NCBI RefSeq assembly: GCF_020172085.1
Contig: NZ_JAIVAT010000007.1
Span: 372,001-436,000, forward strand
Direction: 5' to 3'
Length of the DNA: 64,000 nt
Origin: Rossellomorea aquimaris
GTDB lineage: Bacteria; Bacillota; Bacilli; Bacillales; Bacillaceae_B
The notes below the pieces were generated by a model. It was not told the origin of the DNA, made no database searches, and was given only the letters and a program-made list of their open reading frames with translations. Positions 1-8,867 of this stretch are shown piece after piece. The stretch's first letter is position 1. The number at the start of each line of letters is the position of its first letter. A program made the position numbers and the translations under genes.

Positions 1-292
1 GAGGGCAACAGGTCTGCTCGATCGTATGATCCTTTTTTACAAGTTGAACCGATCTTCTTGAAGTTGTCGGTTTCAAGCAATACATACACGTATCAGCTGG
101 GAGGCTGTGTGATTCCATTGTTGAAATACCATTCGAGGTCTTTCTGATCTTATTGGCTTCCATTAGGGGCTTAAGGTCCCGGTAGACTGTCATTTCCGAT
201 ACATCGAGGCGGGAACTGATGTCAGACACTCGAAGCGTTCCCTCTTCTTTGAGCCATGTCAAAATTTGTTCCTGTCGATCAATTGGCAGCAT
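1..292 (-). CDS. ycnK: YcnK-like copper-responsive DeoR/NosL regulator (partial)
   Basis: 5' part of a gene that runs off the left edge. The visible 97 residues begin MLPIDRQEQIL, followed by a DeoR-type helix-turn-helix (about residues 5-55, with SEMTVYRDL as recognition helix). Next comes a cysteine-containing segment (CMYCLKP and, at the edge, CCP) that matches the start of the NosL-like metal domain of B. subtilis YcnK. In that organism YcnK is a copper-sensing repressor of ycnK-ycnJ-ycnI. The ATG at 292 is preferred over an upstream in-frame ATG at 301 because AAAGGA lies 8 bases before it and the protein then starts like YcnK. The metal-binding half lies mostly outside the window, so copper sensing is inferred. 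Confidence 0.85.
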   Translation of the reverse strand, partial: MLPIDRQEQILTWLKEEGTLRVSDISSRLDVSEMTVYRDLKPLMEANKIRKTSNGISTMESHSLPADTCMYCLKPTTSRRSVQLVKKDHTIEQTCCP

Positions 293-537
293 GAGGATCA
301 TCCTTTCAGTGTTGGTTGCTAGGTATATCTTAGATAAGCATCATAAATCGTTCAATAGATTTACTGTGAAAAAAAGTGAAAAAATGTTGATGTGTAACAT
401 AATGTACAAAGAAACTTTTTATTTTCCACACAATTAGCGTGAGGAAAGATGAGAGAGTCAAACAGTAAACGTGAATGTTGAGGAATTGGATCATTCGAGA
501 TGCCACTTTTGGGTGCTATACATCATTGTTCATTAAG

Positions 538-554
538 TGTCCTTTTTCTGGACA
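538..554 (+). promoter_or_regulatory. Putative upstream activator site, TGTCC-N7-GGACA
   Basis: Perfect inverted repeat TGTCC, seven bases, GGACA. The same half-sites with the same 7-base spacer recur at 3700-3716, upstream of the second sigma-54 promoter. Its centre lies about 52 bases before the -24 GG, against about 63 for the other copy; the difference is close to one helical turn. Inferred to bind the activator encoded at 1615-3663. Confidence 0.65.
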
Positions 555-596
555 GTTCCAGCCTCTCTAAAACCATGAACACTGCGATATCAAGCT

Positions 597-612
597 TGGC
601 ACAGTTCTTGCA
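597..612 (+). promoter_or_regulatory. Sigma-54 (-24/-12) promoter of the SDR gene
   Basis: TGGCAC, five bases, TTGCA. The GG (598-599) and GC (610-611) dinucleotides are 10 bases apart, as SigL/RpoN requires. Transcription should start near 622-624, about 28 bases before the start codon. The activator encoded next door has the GAFTGA motif needed at such promoters. Confidence 0.85.
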
Positions 613-650
613 AAGTAGTAGGTGAATAGAGACAAAGGGAGGACACTTCA

Positions 651-1418
651 ATGAAGATCAGTGAATCAATCGCCATTGTGACGGGTGGAGCATCAGGTTT
701 AGGGGAAGCGACAGTAAGGCAGATCATCAAAGGTGGCGGGAGAGCAGCCATTTTGGATGTAGCCGATGAAAGAGGCCGAGCGCTTGTGGATGAACTCGGA
801 GGAAGAAGTCTATTTGTCCGAACGGATGTAATGAGTGAGGAGGATGTTTCCGGTGCCATTCAAAAAGCCGTGGAGTCTTTCGGAGCGGTGAATACGGTAG
901 TCAACTGTGCAGGAATCGGAATAGCATCCAAGCTGCTATCGAAAAAAGGAATTCATTCGCTTGATATGTTTTCAAAAGTGATCTCGATTAATTTAATCGG
1001 TACATTCAATGTGATCCGACTGGCTTCTGAACACATGGCTAAGAATGAGCCGGGGGAATCGGAAGAGAGGGGAGTCATCATCAATACCGCTTCAGTAGCG
1101 GCCTTTGAAGGGCAGATCGGACAGGCTGCCTACAGTGCCTCGAAAGGTGGAGTCGTCGGTATGACACTTCCGATCGCAAGGGAGCTTGCTTCGTACGGCA
1201 TCCGGGTGATGACGATCGCGCCAGGCTTGTTCCACACCCCAATGTTTGAATCATTACCGGAGGAGGCCATTGAGTCTCTCGGAAAAATGGTGCCTTTCCC
1301 TAAGCGGCTGGGGATGCCGGATGAATACGCCCAGCTGGTAGGAAGTATCCTGACGAACCCGATGTTGAACGGGGAGACGATTCGTCTTGACGGAGCTATT
1401 CGTATGCAGCCAAGATAA
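651..1418 (+). CDS. SDR dehydrogenase, 3-hydroxyacyl-CoA dehydrogenase type 2-like
   Basis: 255-residue classical short-chain dehydrogenase. TGGASGLG cofactor loop at 11-18, Asp36 after the second strand (favouring NAD), NCAG at 85-88, and the catalytic set Ser148, Tyr161 and Lys165 (YSASK). Overall it resembles the HSD10 / 3-hydroxyacyl-CoA dehydrogenase type 2 group, which oxidises 3-hydroxyacyl-CoA or related alcohols. That would supply the NAD-dependent step missing from the downstream acyl-CoA operon. It is monocistronic, transcribed from the sigma-54 promoter at 597 and closed by a terminator at 1429. RBS GGGAGG about 12 bases upstream. The substrate is not determined by sequence. Confidence 0.88.
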   Translation: MKISESIAIVTGGASGLGEATVRQIIKGGGRAAILDVADERGRALVDELGGRSLFVRTDVMSEEDVSGAIQKAVESFGAVNTVVNCAGIGIASKLLSKKGIHSLDMFSKVISINLIGTFNVIRLASEHMAKNEPGESEERGVIINTASVAAFEGQIGQAAYSASKGGVVGMTLPIARELASYGIRVMTIAPGLFHTPMFESLPEEAIESLGKMVPFPKRLGMPDEYAQLVGSILTNPMLNGETIRLDGAIRMQPR

Positions 1419-1428
1419 GTAGGTAGAG

Positions 1429-1460
1429 AATCAGAGGTTGATTAAGCCTCTGATTTTTTT
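1429..1460 (+). terminator. Rho-independent terminator after the SDR gene
   Basis: AATCAGAGG (1429-1437) pairs with CCTCTGATT (1447-1455), followed by a T run to 1460. Confidence 0.85.
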
Positions 1461-1539
1461 GTAGTGCTTTTTGTGAATTTCATTTGAAACAATCGATTTC
1501 CATCAAACGCTACACCCCCCAGAATATTTCCACCAGGAA

Positions 1540-1568
1540 GTGACCTTTGGATCCCGAAACCTTATAAT
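1540..1568 (+). promoter_or_regulatory. Sigma-A promoter of the sigma-54 activator gene
   Basis: GTGACC (1540-1545), 17-base spacer, TATAAT (1563-1568), about 45 bases before the start codon. This suggests constitutive or sigma-A-controlled expression of the activator rather than sigma-54 autoactivation. Confidence 0.6.
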
Positions 1569-1614
1569 GAACATAACAGATTGAATTTTCAGATTTCATC
1601 AAAGGGGGATGGAC

Positions 1615-3663
1615 ATGATTCAATTCCGTGACATGGTCACGTCCGTCGATTGTGTAGTGACGGCTGAAACACCATTGAAAGAAGCAATTGAAATCATAAA
1701 AGCAAAGAAATGGAACCTCCTGCCGGTTACAGACAGTGAGCGGAATCTTCAGGGGGTGTTTACACGAAGCGGATTATACCAAATGATCCTGGACCAGATG
1801 CCACTCGATACACCCATTAAATCCTACATAAAAAAAGAAGCCCGAACGATCCGGATCGATACGCCGTATCACCAAATTGAGGAACAGGTAAAAACGAGCA
1901 AAGCGGGGACGGGGATCGTCCTGGATGAGGAAGACAAAGTGATGGGGCTACTGACCAAAACGGAAATGGTGATGGCCTTATTGAAATCAGCCAATACATT
2001 AAAGGATCAGCTGGAGACGATCTTGATGCACTCCAGTGTGGGAGTATTAATGACGGATGAACAGTTACAGGTCGTCTATGCCAATGATTCCTTTTCAAAG
2101 ATCACCGGTCACTCCATCGAAAGCATTCACGATCATCCTCTTCACGAAGTAATGCCAAACCTGTCCCTTGAAGACAATGGCCATCATCATGACGAAACGT
2201 ATCAGTGCCTCCTGCATGTTTCATCCTACGAAACCGTGAACCACAAGCAGGGGAAAATCGTTCTCTTTCAGGATATTTCTGAAATTGAAAAGATGGCGGA
2301 AGAGTTGCAGACGGTCAAAAAGCTGAAGCTGACCATCGAGACTTCATTAGAGCATGCGTACGATGGCATCCTGATGACGAATGAGCGGAATGTCGTCACG
2401 ATGGTAAGCCCTCCGCTCCTTGAACTTTTCAACCTGGAAAAGGCGGAGGTGCTTAACAAAGATGCAGACAATGTGCTGCCACAGTTGAAGCTTCGCAAAG
2501 TCTTTAAGACGGAAGCCGCTGAAATCAGTGATTTTCACGAAAGAAAAGGCATTAAATATATTGTGCACAGAATCCCCATCAAGAAGGATGGCCGGGTCAT
2601 CGGAGCCATTGGGAAGGTGATGTTCCGTCAATTAAACGAGGTGAGCGAGCTCTTTAAGAGGCTGCAAAAGGCTGAGAACAAGGCGAGCTACTACCAGGGG
2701 CAGCTGCAAAAATCCGAATCCGCGCGGTTCACCTGGGATCATATTCTCAGTGAGTACCCTTATATGGAAAAACTAAAGAAAAGTGCCGCCAAAGCAGCGA
2801 GAGGCAGGTCGACTGTGCTGGTCAGGGGGGAAAGCGGGACCGGAAAGGAATTGTTTGCCCACGCTATCCATAACAGCAGCGCACGGAGCGACGGGAAATT
2901 TGTCATCGTCAACTGTGCAGCGATTCCTGAGGATTTACTGGAATCCGAGTTTTTCGGATATGAAGAAGGGGCTTTTACGGGAGCGAAGCAGCGGGGAAAA
3001 GTCGGGAAGTTTGACCTGGCCAATGGGGGAACGCTGTTTCTCGATGAAATTGGTGATATGTCGATTTCGCTTCAGGCAAAGCTATTACGCGTTCTCCAGG
3101 AGCGTGAATTCTACCGTGTTGGGGGAAATGAACGCATCAAAGTCGATGTGCGGATTATCGCCGCCACCAATCGGAATCTGGAGAAAATGGTGAAGGAAGG
3201 GGATTTTCGGGAGGATCTTTATTACAGGCTGAACGTCATTTCCTTGAATATCCCCCCACTGCGTGAACGTGTCCATGATGTGGAGCATCTCACCCATAAT
3301 CTGATGATCGAACTCAATTCCATGCTTGGTACGAGTGTCACCGGCATTACGGGTAAAGTGAAAACGGCCCTTCTTCAATATGAGTGGCCGGGAAATGTCC
3401 GGGAGCTTCGAAATGTGCTTGAGCGTGCGATGACATTTGCGGAGCATGGACATATCCAGGTCGAGGACCTTCCGGATTATCTTGTATCAAAGGTGTCAGA
3501 ACGGGCTAATCCGTCCATCAGTCTGGCGGAGGATGCTGAACTTGGCGCCATTAAACAGGCCCTGAATCAATCAAAAGGCAACAAAGCCCAAGCAGCCAGG
3601 CTCCTCGGCATAAGCCGTTCCGGATTATATGAAAAGCTGAAGAAATATCAGCTGACGGTATAG
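1615..3663 (+). CDS. Sigma-54-dependent activator with CBS and PAS sensory domains
   Basis: 682-residue enhancer-binding protein. The N-terminus carries a CBS-domain pair (about residues 5-120), then a PAS domain (about 130-215) and a second PAS-like segment (about 235-330), so it probably senses an adenine nucleotide or acyl-CoA-type ligand. The AAA+ domain (about 370-610) has Walker A GESGTGKE, the sigma-54 contact loop GAFTGA, and FLDEIGD as Walker B. A Fis-type helix-turn-helix ends the protein (GNKAQAARLLGISRSGLYEKL). An in-frame ATG at 1609 touches the GGGGG ribosome binding site; the ATG at 1615 gives about 6 bases of spacing and is preferred. It lies between two sigma-54 promoters with identical TGTCC-N7-GGACA sites, so it most likely activates both flanking units. 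Confidence 0.92.
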   Translation: MIQFRDMVTSVDCVVTAETPLKEAIEIIKAKKWNLLPVTDSERNLQGVFTRSGLYQMILDQMPLDTPIKSYIKKEARTIRIDTPYHQIEEQVKTSKAGTGIVLDEEDKVMGLLTKTEMVMALLKSANTLKDQLETILMHSSVGVLMTDEQLQVVYANDSFSKITGHSIESIHDHPLHEVMPNLSLEDNGHHHDETYQCLLHVSSYETVNHKQGKIVLFQDISEIEKMAEELQTVKKLKLTIETSLEHAYDGILMTNERNVVTMVSPPLLELFNLEKAEVLNKDADNVLPQLKLRKVFKTEAAEISDFHERKGIKYIVHRIPIKKDGRVIGAIGKVMFRQLNEVSELFKRLQKAENKASYYQGQLQKSESARFTWDHILSEYPYMEKLKKSAAKAARGRSTVLVRGESGTGKELFAHAIHNSSARSDGKFVIVNCAAIPEDLLESEFFGYEEGAFTGAKQRGKVGKFDLANGGTLFLDEIGDMSISLQAKLLRVLQEREFYRVGGNERIKVDVRIIAATNRNLEKMVKEGDFREDLYYRLNVISLNIPPLRERVHDVEHLTHNLMIELNSMLGTSVTGITGKVKTALLQYEWPGNVRELRNVLERAMTFAEHGHIQVEDLPDYLVSKVSERANPSISLAEDAELGAIKQALNQSKGNKAQAARLLGISRSGLYEKLKKYQLTV

Positions 3664-3692
3664 TGCGTGTCAATTATCGTAGAGGTGTCCAT

Positions 3693-3723
3693 ATCAAGGT
3701 GTCCAAATCCTGGACACCTTGAT
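3693..3723 (+). promoter_or_regulatory. Upstream activator site of the acyl-CoA operon
   Basis: 12-bp perfect inverted repeat ATCAAGGTGTCC / GGACACCTTGAT with a 7-base spacer. It contains the same TGTCC-N7-GGACA core as 538-554. An extra half-site GGTGTCC lies at 3684-3690. There is no T run after it, so it is not a normal terminator. Confidence 0.65.
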
Positions 3724-3769
3724 TGCTGCAGAATCTGTCCATTCCTTATGGTGATTGTTTTCTGAAAGT

Positions 3770-3785
3770 TGGCATAATTATTGCA
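3770..3785 (+). promoter_or_regulatory. Sigma-54 (-24/-12) promoter of the acyl-CoA operon
   Basis: TGGCAT, five bases, TTGCA. GG (3771-3772) and GC (3783-3784) are 10 bases apart. It lies about 54 bases before the first gene of the operon. Confidence 0.85.
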
Positions 3786-3838
3786 TGCAAAAAATTGAAT
3801 GCGTTTTCAAACTATTTGCCAATAGGGGGAAATGAAGA

Positions 3839-5362
3839 ATGGATATCGGGTCTTATTTAGCACAAAATGCGAGGAAAAAGCCGGGGAAGCTGGCGGTTGT
3901 ATGTGAAGGAAGAACCTATACGTATAAACAGTTGAACGAAGAAGTGAATAAACTGGCTCATGGACTTCTCCATCTTGGAATCAAAAAAGGTGACAAACTG
4001 GCTCTGATGATGAAGAATTCCGATCAGTTTGTGCTTGCTTTCCTGGCCGGTGCCAAGATCGGGGCAGTGAACGTTCCTGTCAATTTCCGCCTGACGTCAT
4101 CCGAGGTTCATTATATTCTCGATCAGTCCGGGGCGGCTGCCGTCTTCTGTGACGGGGAGTTCGAGGAGACAATCACGGCTGCCAGGGAAGAAACCCAAGT
4201 CCTGCATGTCATCACGACAGGGACCCCGAGCACAGTGGGACACCATTCATTCCACCGGGTACTTGCAGAGAATACAGAGGAACCGCAAGTTCACGTCAGT
4301 GACGATGATGATTTGGAAATTCTCTATACTTCCGGTACGACGGGAAGACCAAAAGGGGCGCTATTCGATCACAAACGGGTATTCAATGTCGGTCTCACGA
4401 TGATGATCAGCATGGGCATCAATGAGAAAGAGAACTTCCTTCATATTGCTCCTTTGTTCCATTCAGCACAGCTGAACTTGTTCCTTCTCTCAGGGATCGT
4501 ACTCGGTGCGACCCATGTCATCCACCGGGAGTTCCATCCGGTGAAAACCCTTGAAGCGATACAGGAGCATGGGGTCACCCACTTCTTCGGGGTACCTGCT
4601 ATGTATACCTTCATGCTTCAGGTGCCGAATGCTGCCGAGTATGATCTGTCTTCCATTAAACGATGTGGATATGGTGCGGCTCCGATGGCTCCTGAGGTCG
4701 TAAGAAAGAGCATCGAATTGTTCAAGACAGACCAGTTTTATAATCTTTGCGGTCTGACGGAAGCTGGTCCCGGTGGAATCCTGCTGGATCCAGAGGGACA
4801 CAAAGCTCACCTTGGAAAGGGTGGGAAAGCCGCCTTCCTTACCGAAGCGAGAGTGGTCAATGAGGAAGGAAAGGACATTTCACCAGGTGTCGTCGGCGAG
4901 TTCATCATCAAGGGTGAATCGATCATGAAGGAATATTATAAAAAGCCTGAGGAGACGGCAAAAACGCTGAAGGACGGCTGGCTGTATACGGGGGATCTCG
5001 CGACCATTGATGAAGAAGGCTACATCACTCTTGTGGACCGGAAAAAGGACATGATCATTTCAGGCGGTGAAAATGTGTATTCCATCGAAGTCGAAGAAGT
5101 CCTTTATGAGCATCCTTCCGTGCTCGAGGCCGCCATCATTGGACTCCCTGATGAAACATGGGGGGAAGCCGTCTGTGCCGTCATCGTTCCGAAGCAAGGT
5201 GCAAGCATCGATGAACAGGAACTGAAAGATTTCTGCCGTCAAAAGCTTGCAGGCTATAAGATTCCCAGAAGAATCTTCGTAGAAGAGGCCCTGCCGAGAA
5301 ATGCATCAGGGAAAATATTAAAATACCAGCTCCGACAGTCCCTTGCCGGAGTCAAACAATAA
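3839..5362 (+). CDS. Fatty-acyl-CoA synthetase (AMP-forming)
   Basis: 507-residue ANL-superfamily ligase that would activate a carboxylic acid to its CoA thioester through an acyl-AMP. The P-loop-like A3 motif YTSGTTGRPKG is at about 163-173. Later motifs include GLTEAGP, GWLYTGDLATIDEEGY and the hinge/A8 region DRKKDMIISGGENVY; the C-terminal lysine motif is NASGKILKYQLR. Length is normal for bacterial medium- to long-chain or aryl acyl-CoA synthetases. First gene after the sigma-54 promoter; RBS AGGGGG about 10 bases before the ATG. The chain length or class of the acid cannot be read from the sequence. Confidence 0.92.
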   Translation: MDIGSYLAQNARKKPGKLAVVCEGRTYTYKQLNEEVNKLAHGLLHLGIKKGDKLALMMKNSDQFVLAFLAGAKIGAVNVPVNFRLTSSEVHYILDQSGAAAVFCDGEFEETITAAREETQVLHVITTGTPSTVGHHSFHRVLAENTEEPQVHVSDDDDLEILYTSGTTGRPKGALFDHKRVFNVGLTMMISMGINEKENFLHIAPLFHSAQLNLFLLSGIVLGATHVIHREFHPVKTLEAIQEHGVTHFFGVPAMYTFMLQVPNAAEYDLSSIKRCGYGAAPMAPEVVRKSIELFKTDQFYNLCGLTEAGPGGILLDPEGHKAHLGKGGKAAFLTEARVVNEEGKDISPGVVGEFIIKGESIMKEYYKKPEETAKTLKDGWLYTGDLATIDEEGYITLVDRKKDMIISGGENVYSIEVEEVLYEHPSVLEAAIIGLPDETWGEAVCAVIVPKQGASIDEQELKDFCRQKLAGYKIPRRIFVEEALPRNASGKILKYQLRQSLAGVKQ

Positions 5363-5391
5363 ACGGCGATTTTCATAGAGGAGAGAGGGAA

Positions 5392-6537
5392 ATGAAACAT
5401 CTTTATTTAACAGATGATCATGACATGTTCCGCAAGTCATTACGGAAGTTTTTAGAAAAAGAAGCGTATCCCCACTATGAAAAGTGGGAGGAGGAGCGGA
5501 TGATTCCCCGTTCCTTCTGGACGAAGATGGGGGAGCAGGGCTATCTCTGCCCGGATATCGAGGAGCAATATGGAGGAAGCGGCGTGGACTGGGGATTTTC
5601 TGTCGTCATCAACGAAGAGATTGAGAGAGTGGGCTCAGGGCTTGTCGGCATCGGTCTTCATAATGATATCGTGGTTCCTTATATCACGGCATATGGCACG
5701 GAAGAGCAGAAAAAACGCTGGCTCCCTAAATGTGCAACGGGGGAAATCATCACGGCGATTGCCATGACGGAACCGGGAACCGGATCCGATCTTGCCAACA
5801 TCAAGACGACGGCGATCCTTGACGGTGACCACTATGTCGTCAATGGTGCCAAAACGTTCATCACGAATGGCATTCATTCAGACCTCGTTGTGGTGGCCTG
5901 CAAAACGGACCCGAAAGCGAACCCGAAGCATAAAGGTGTCAGCCTGATTGTGATCGAACGGGACGCACCCGGTTTTTCACGGGGAAGGAAGCTGAATAAG
6001 GTGGGGCTGCACTCCCAGGATACGGCGGAGCTCATCTTCGAAGACTGTCGCGTCCCGAAAGAAAACCTGCTTGGAGAAGAGGGAAAAGGCTTCGTATATT
6101 TGATGGAAAAGCTGCAGCAGGAACGCCTGCTTGTTGCTATTGCCGCCCAGACCGCATCGGAAGTGATGCTAAACCAGACCATTGATTATGTGAAAAGCCG
6201 GGAAGCGTTCGGAAAGCCGGTGAGCAAATTTCAGAATACCCAGTTTAAAATCGCAGAGATGGCAACAGAAATCGAAATGGGCAGGTCGTTCCTTGATCAG
6301 CTGATAGCAGAACATATCGCAGGCGAGGATATTGTGACCAAGGTATCCATGGCCAAGTGGAAACTGACCGATATCGCCAAGAAGATTGCAGCGGAATGCA
6401 TGCAGCTCCATGGGGGATACGGATATATGGAAGAATACGAGATTGCGAGAAGATTCCGCGATATTCCCGTGGCGGGCATTTACGCAGGAACCAATGAAAT
6501 CATGAAGACGATCATTGCGAAAAACTTAGGATTATAG
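5392..6537 (+). CDS. Acyl-CoA dehydrogenase
   Basis: 381-residue FAD flavoprotein that introduces the alpha-beta double bond in acyl-CoA. The signature AMTEPGTGSDL, a flavin-binding TFITNG segment and the C-terminal MQLHGGYGYMEEYEIARRF are all present. The YEGT catalytic-base motif of medium-chain enzymes is IYAGTNEIM here. As known for long-chain and isovaleryl-CoA dehydrogenases, the base is then probably the Glu in the helix-G motif QQERL, which is present. It follows the acyl-CoA synthetase by 29 bases and precedes the thiolase by about 29, so it is co-transcribed. RBS GGAGAGAGG. Confidence 0.93.
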   Translation: MKHLYLTDDHDMFRKSLRKFLEKEAYPHYEKWEEERMIPRSFWTKMGEQGYLCPDIEEQYGGSGVDWGFSVVINEEIERVGSGLVGIGLHNDIVVPYITAYGTEEQKKRWLPKCATGEIITAIAMTEPGTGSDLANIKTTAILDGDHYVVNGAKTFITNGIHSDLVVVACKTDPKANPKHKGVSLIVIERDAPGFSRGRKLNKVGLHSQDTAELIFEDCRVPKENLLGEEGKGFVYLMEKLQQERLLVAIAAQTASEVMLNQTIDYVKSREAFGKPVSKFQNTQFKIAEMATEIEMGRSFLDQLIAEHIAGEDIVTKVSMAKWKLTDIAKKIAAECMQLHGGYGYMEEYEIARRFRDIPVAGIYAGTNEIMKTIIAKNLGL

Positions 6538-6566
6538 ATTGTGGAATAACAGAAAGGAAGATGGAT

Positions 6567-7718
6567 ATGCGTGAAGTTGTCATTGTTGAAGGTGTGAGGA
6601 CACCAGTCGGAAGAAGGAAGGGACTACTAAAGGATATCCGTCCCGATGATCTTGCGGCACTGGTCCTTGAAGAGGTGGTCAAACGGGCGGGGATCGATCC
6701 CGGGCTTGTGGAGGATGTCATTCTTGGCTGCGTGTCTCAGTCCGGTGAACAGGCGGGGGATATTGCCCGTGTTGCTGCCCTGATTGCAGGTTTCCCGATT
6801 GAGGTACCGGGAACGACGATTGACCGCCAGTGTGGTTCAAGCCAGCAGGCCGTTCATTTCGCCGCCCAGGCGATTTTGGCAGGAGATATGGATGTCGTTA
6901 TCGCTGGAGGTGTGGAGAATATGTCCAGGGTCCCGATGGGGTCCAACTATGGGGATGCCGTCCCGTTCAGTCCGAAACTGAAGAGTCGTTACGAAGTCAT
7001 CCACCAGGGATTATCGGCGGAACGGATTGCCGAGAAATATGGATTCACCCGCAGGGAGCTGGATGAATTCTCTGCCGAAAGCCATCGTCGTGCGTTGAAG
7101 GCGCAGGCTGAAGGTCATTTTAAAAATGAGATCATGCCTCTCCAGGTCACGGATGAAAATGGTGAAACCATTATGGTTACCGATGATTCAGGTCCGAGAG
7201 AAGGAACGACTCCGGATGTTCTGGCCGGATTGAAGACAGTCTTCAAGGAAGACGGTGTCATTCATGCAGGAAACGCGAGCCAGATCAGTGACGGGGCAGC
7301 GGTCCTTCTATTGATGAGCCGTGAAAAAGCGGAGGAGCTCGGATTAAAACCGCGCTTTAAGGTCCATACGCGGGTCGTGGTAGGATCCGATCCCACACTG
7401 ATGCTCACAGGACCGATCCCGGCAACGGAAAAAGCATTGAAGAAGTCAGGATTGACCCTTGAGGATATTGATGTGTTTGAAGTCAACGAAGCCTTTGCGT
7501 CCGTCCCGATGGCCTGGCTCAAGGAGACAGGAGCGAATCCGGAGAAGCTGAATCCAAACGGTGGAGCCATTGCCCTTGGTCACCCCCTCGGTGCTAGCGG
7601 TGCACGCTTGATGCTCACTATGATGAGTGAGCTTGAACGAACGGGTGGCCGATACGGCTTACAGACGATGTGCGAAGGTCATGGAATGGCGAATGCCACC
7701 ATCATCGAGCGGATCTAA
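6567..7718 (+). CDS. Thiolase (acetyl-CoA acyltransferase)
   Basis: 383-residue thiolase. The nucleophilic cysteine is in DRQCGSSQQAV (Cys89). The catalytic histidine loop is GGAIALGHPLGASGAR and the second cysteine is in MCEGHGMAN. The complete active site suggests degradative thiolysis of 3-ketoacyl-CoA, fitting an operon with acyl-CoA synthetase and dehydrogenase. An ATG at 6561 is only 2 bases from the AAAGGA ribosome binding site; the second ATG at 6567 gives 8 bases and is preferred. The next gene follows after 30 bases. Confidence 0.93.
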   Translation: MREVVIVEGVRTPVGRRKGLLKDIRPDDLAALVLEEVVKRAGIDPGLVEDVILGCVSQSGEQAGDIARVAALIAGFPIEVPGTTIDRQCGSSQQAVHFAAQAILAGDMDVVIAGGVENMSRVPMGSNYGDAVPFSPKLKSRYEVIHQGLSAERIAEKYGFTRRELDEFSAESHRRALKAQAEGHFKNEIMPLQVTDENGETIMVTDDSGPREGTTPDVLAGLKTVFKEDGVIHAGNASQISDGAAVLLLMSREKAEELGLKPRFKVHTRVVVGSDPTLMLTGPIPATEKALKKSGLTLEDIDVFEVNEAFASVPMAWLKETGANPEKLNPNGGAIALGHPLGASGARLMLTMMSELERTGGRYGLQTMCEGHGMANATIIERI

Positions 7719-7748
7719 TGAACAGAGATCCGATAGAGGAGGTGTGAG

Positions 7749-8837
7749 TTGTCCGACATGCTAAAGGGAATTAGAGTAATTGACTTTACAAACTATATAC
7801 CCGGACCCTTCACGACCTTAAGACTCGCGGAGCTTGGTGCGGAAGTAATCAAGGTAGAATCCCCTGAAGGAGATCCCGCAAGACATAATGGAAACGGTGT
7901 GGTGTTCAGGGCTCATAACCGGGGCAAAAAAAGCATCGTCCTGGATCTGAAGCAGGAGGAAGGAAAAAGGATCGCCTTTGACCTGATCCGGAAGGCCGAT
8001 GTACTTGTGGAAAGCTTCCGGCCAGGCGTCATGGAAAAGTTCGGCCTCGGGTACGAAGCGGTCAGAGACATCCATCCTACTCTCATCTATTGCTCCATTA
8101 CAGGCTACGGGAAAAAGGGAAAGATGTCGCAACTCGGTAGTCATGATCTGAATTATATGAGTGTAAGCGGCGCCCTTACCCAGCTGAAGGATAAGAGAGG
8201 AATGCCGGTTCATCCGAGTCATACCTTTGCCGACTATATCGGGGGAATGGCGGCAAGCGAACGGATCCTTGCCGGGCTAGTGTCGAGAGGGTTATCAGGT
8301 GAGGGGAGCTATCACTGCATATCCCTTGCGGAAACGATGGCTTCCCTGATGACGAACCACGTCCTGTTGGAAAAGGAAACAGGATATCCCAATGGAATTC
8401 AGGTGTTAAACGGTACCGTCATTTCATACGGACTGTACGAAACGAAAGATCATGGATACGTTACACTCGCTGCTCTGGAACCGAAATTTTGGCGTAATTT
8501 CTGTGTGGCCATCGGCAGGGCAGACTGGGTGTCTGCCCACTATTCGAAGCCGGAAACGGAAAATCCCGTTTACTGTGAATTGGTCGATTTGTTCAAGAGT
8601 AAAACACGTGAGGAGTGGTCAGAATTTGGGCAGGCGGTGGACTGCTGTCTTACCCCGGTTCTCGAGGCGGGAGAGCTTGCGGAGTATCCTGTTTTTAAAG
8701 AAAAGGATTTTATCACAGATGAAGGGCTAGTGAATATGTACGGGGATCATCGAGGGGCCGTCACACAAGCTCCGGGAAAAGGGGAGCATACGAAAGCGGT
8801 GTTGAAGGACTGGCTTCACCTCGTGGATGAATATTAG
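7749..8837 (+). CDS. Class III CoA-transferase (CaiB/BaiF family)
   Basis: 362-residue family III CoA-transferase. Typical landmarks are the N-terminal GIRVIDFTNYIPGPFTT, VIKVESPEGD, the RGKKSI region and the catalytic aspartate in FADYIGG (Asp162). Family members move CoA between an acyl-CoA and a free acid, or act as 2-methylacyl-CoA racemases; both would fit entry or isomerisation of an unusual branched or cyclic acid. It starts with TTG at 7749, 6 bases after AGGAGG; the in-frame ATG at 7758 is too far from the RBS. Fourth gene of the operon. Racemase versus transferase activity cannot be separated by eye. Confidence 0.85.
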   Translation: MSDMLKGIRVIDFTNYIPGPFTTLRLAELGAEVIKVESPEGDPARHNGNGVVFRAHNRGKKSIVLDLKQEEGKRIAFDLIRKADVLVESFRPGVMEKFGLGYEAVRDIHPTLIYCSITGYGKKGKMSQLGSHDLNYMSVSGALTQLKDKRGMPVHPSHTFADYIGGMAASERILAGLVSRGLSGEGSYHCISLAETMASLMTNHVLLEKETGYPNGIQVLNGTVISYGLYETKDHGYVTLAALEPKFWRNFCVAIGRADWVSAHYSKPETENPVYCELVDLFKSKTREEWSEFGQAVDCCLTPVLEAGELAEYPVFKEKDFITDEGLVNMYGDHRGAVTQAPGKGEHTKAVLKDWLHLVDEY

Positions 8838-8867
8838 ATTAAGAGTAGCGGAAGGGGAAATGTTTGT

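Larger units (their letters stand above)
293..650. other. Regulatory intergenic region before the SDR gene
   Basis: No convincing gene. It separates the divergent YcnK-like gene from the SDR gene. It contains an inverted repeat at 538-554, a perfect -24/-12 promoter at 597-612 and a ribosome binding site (GGGAGG near 633). Confidence 0.7.

Noticed and set aside
1817-3453. Several antisense reading frames within the activator gene
   Set aside because: No ribosome binding sites, no recognisable motifs; they mirror the strongly coding forward frame.
3693-3723. Hairpin after the activator gene as a Rho-independent terminator
   Set aside because: No T run follows, and its core TGTCC-N7-GGACA recurs upstream of the other sigma-54 promoter, so an activator site explains it better.
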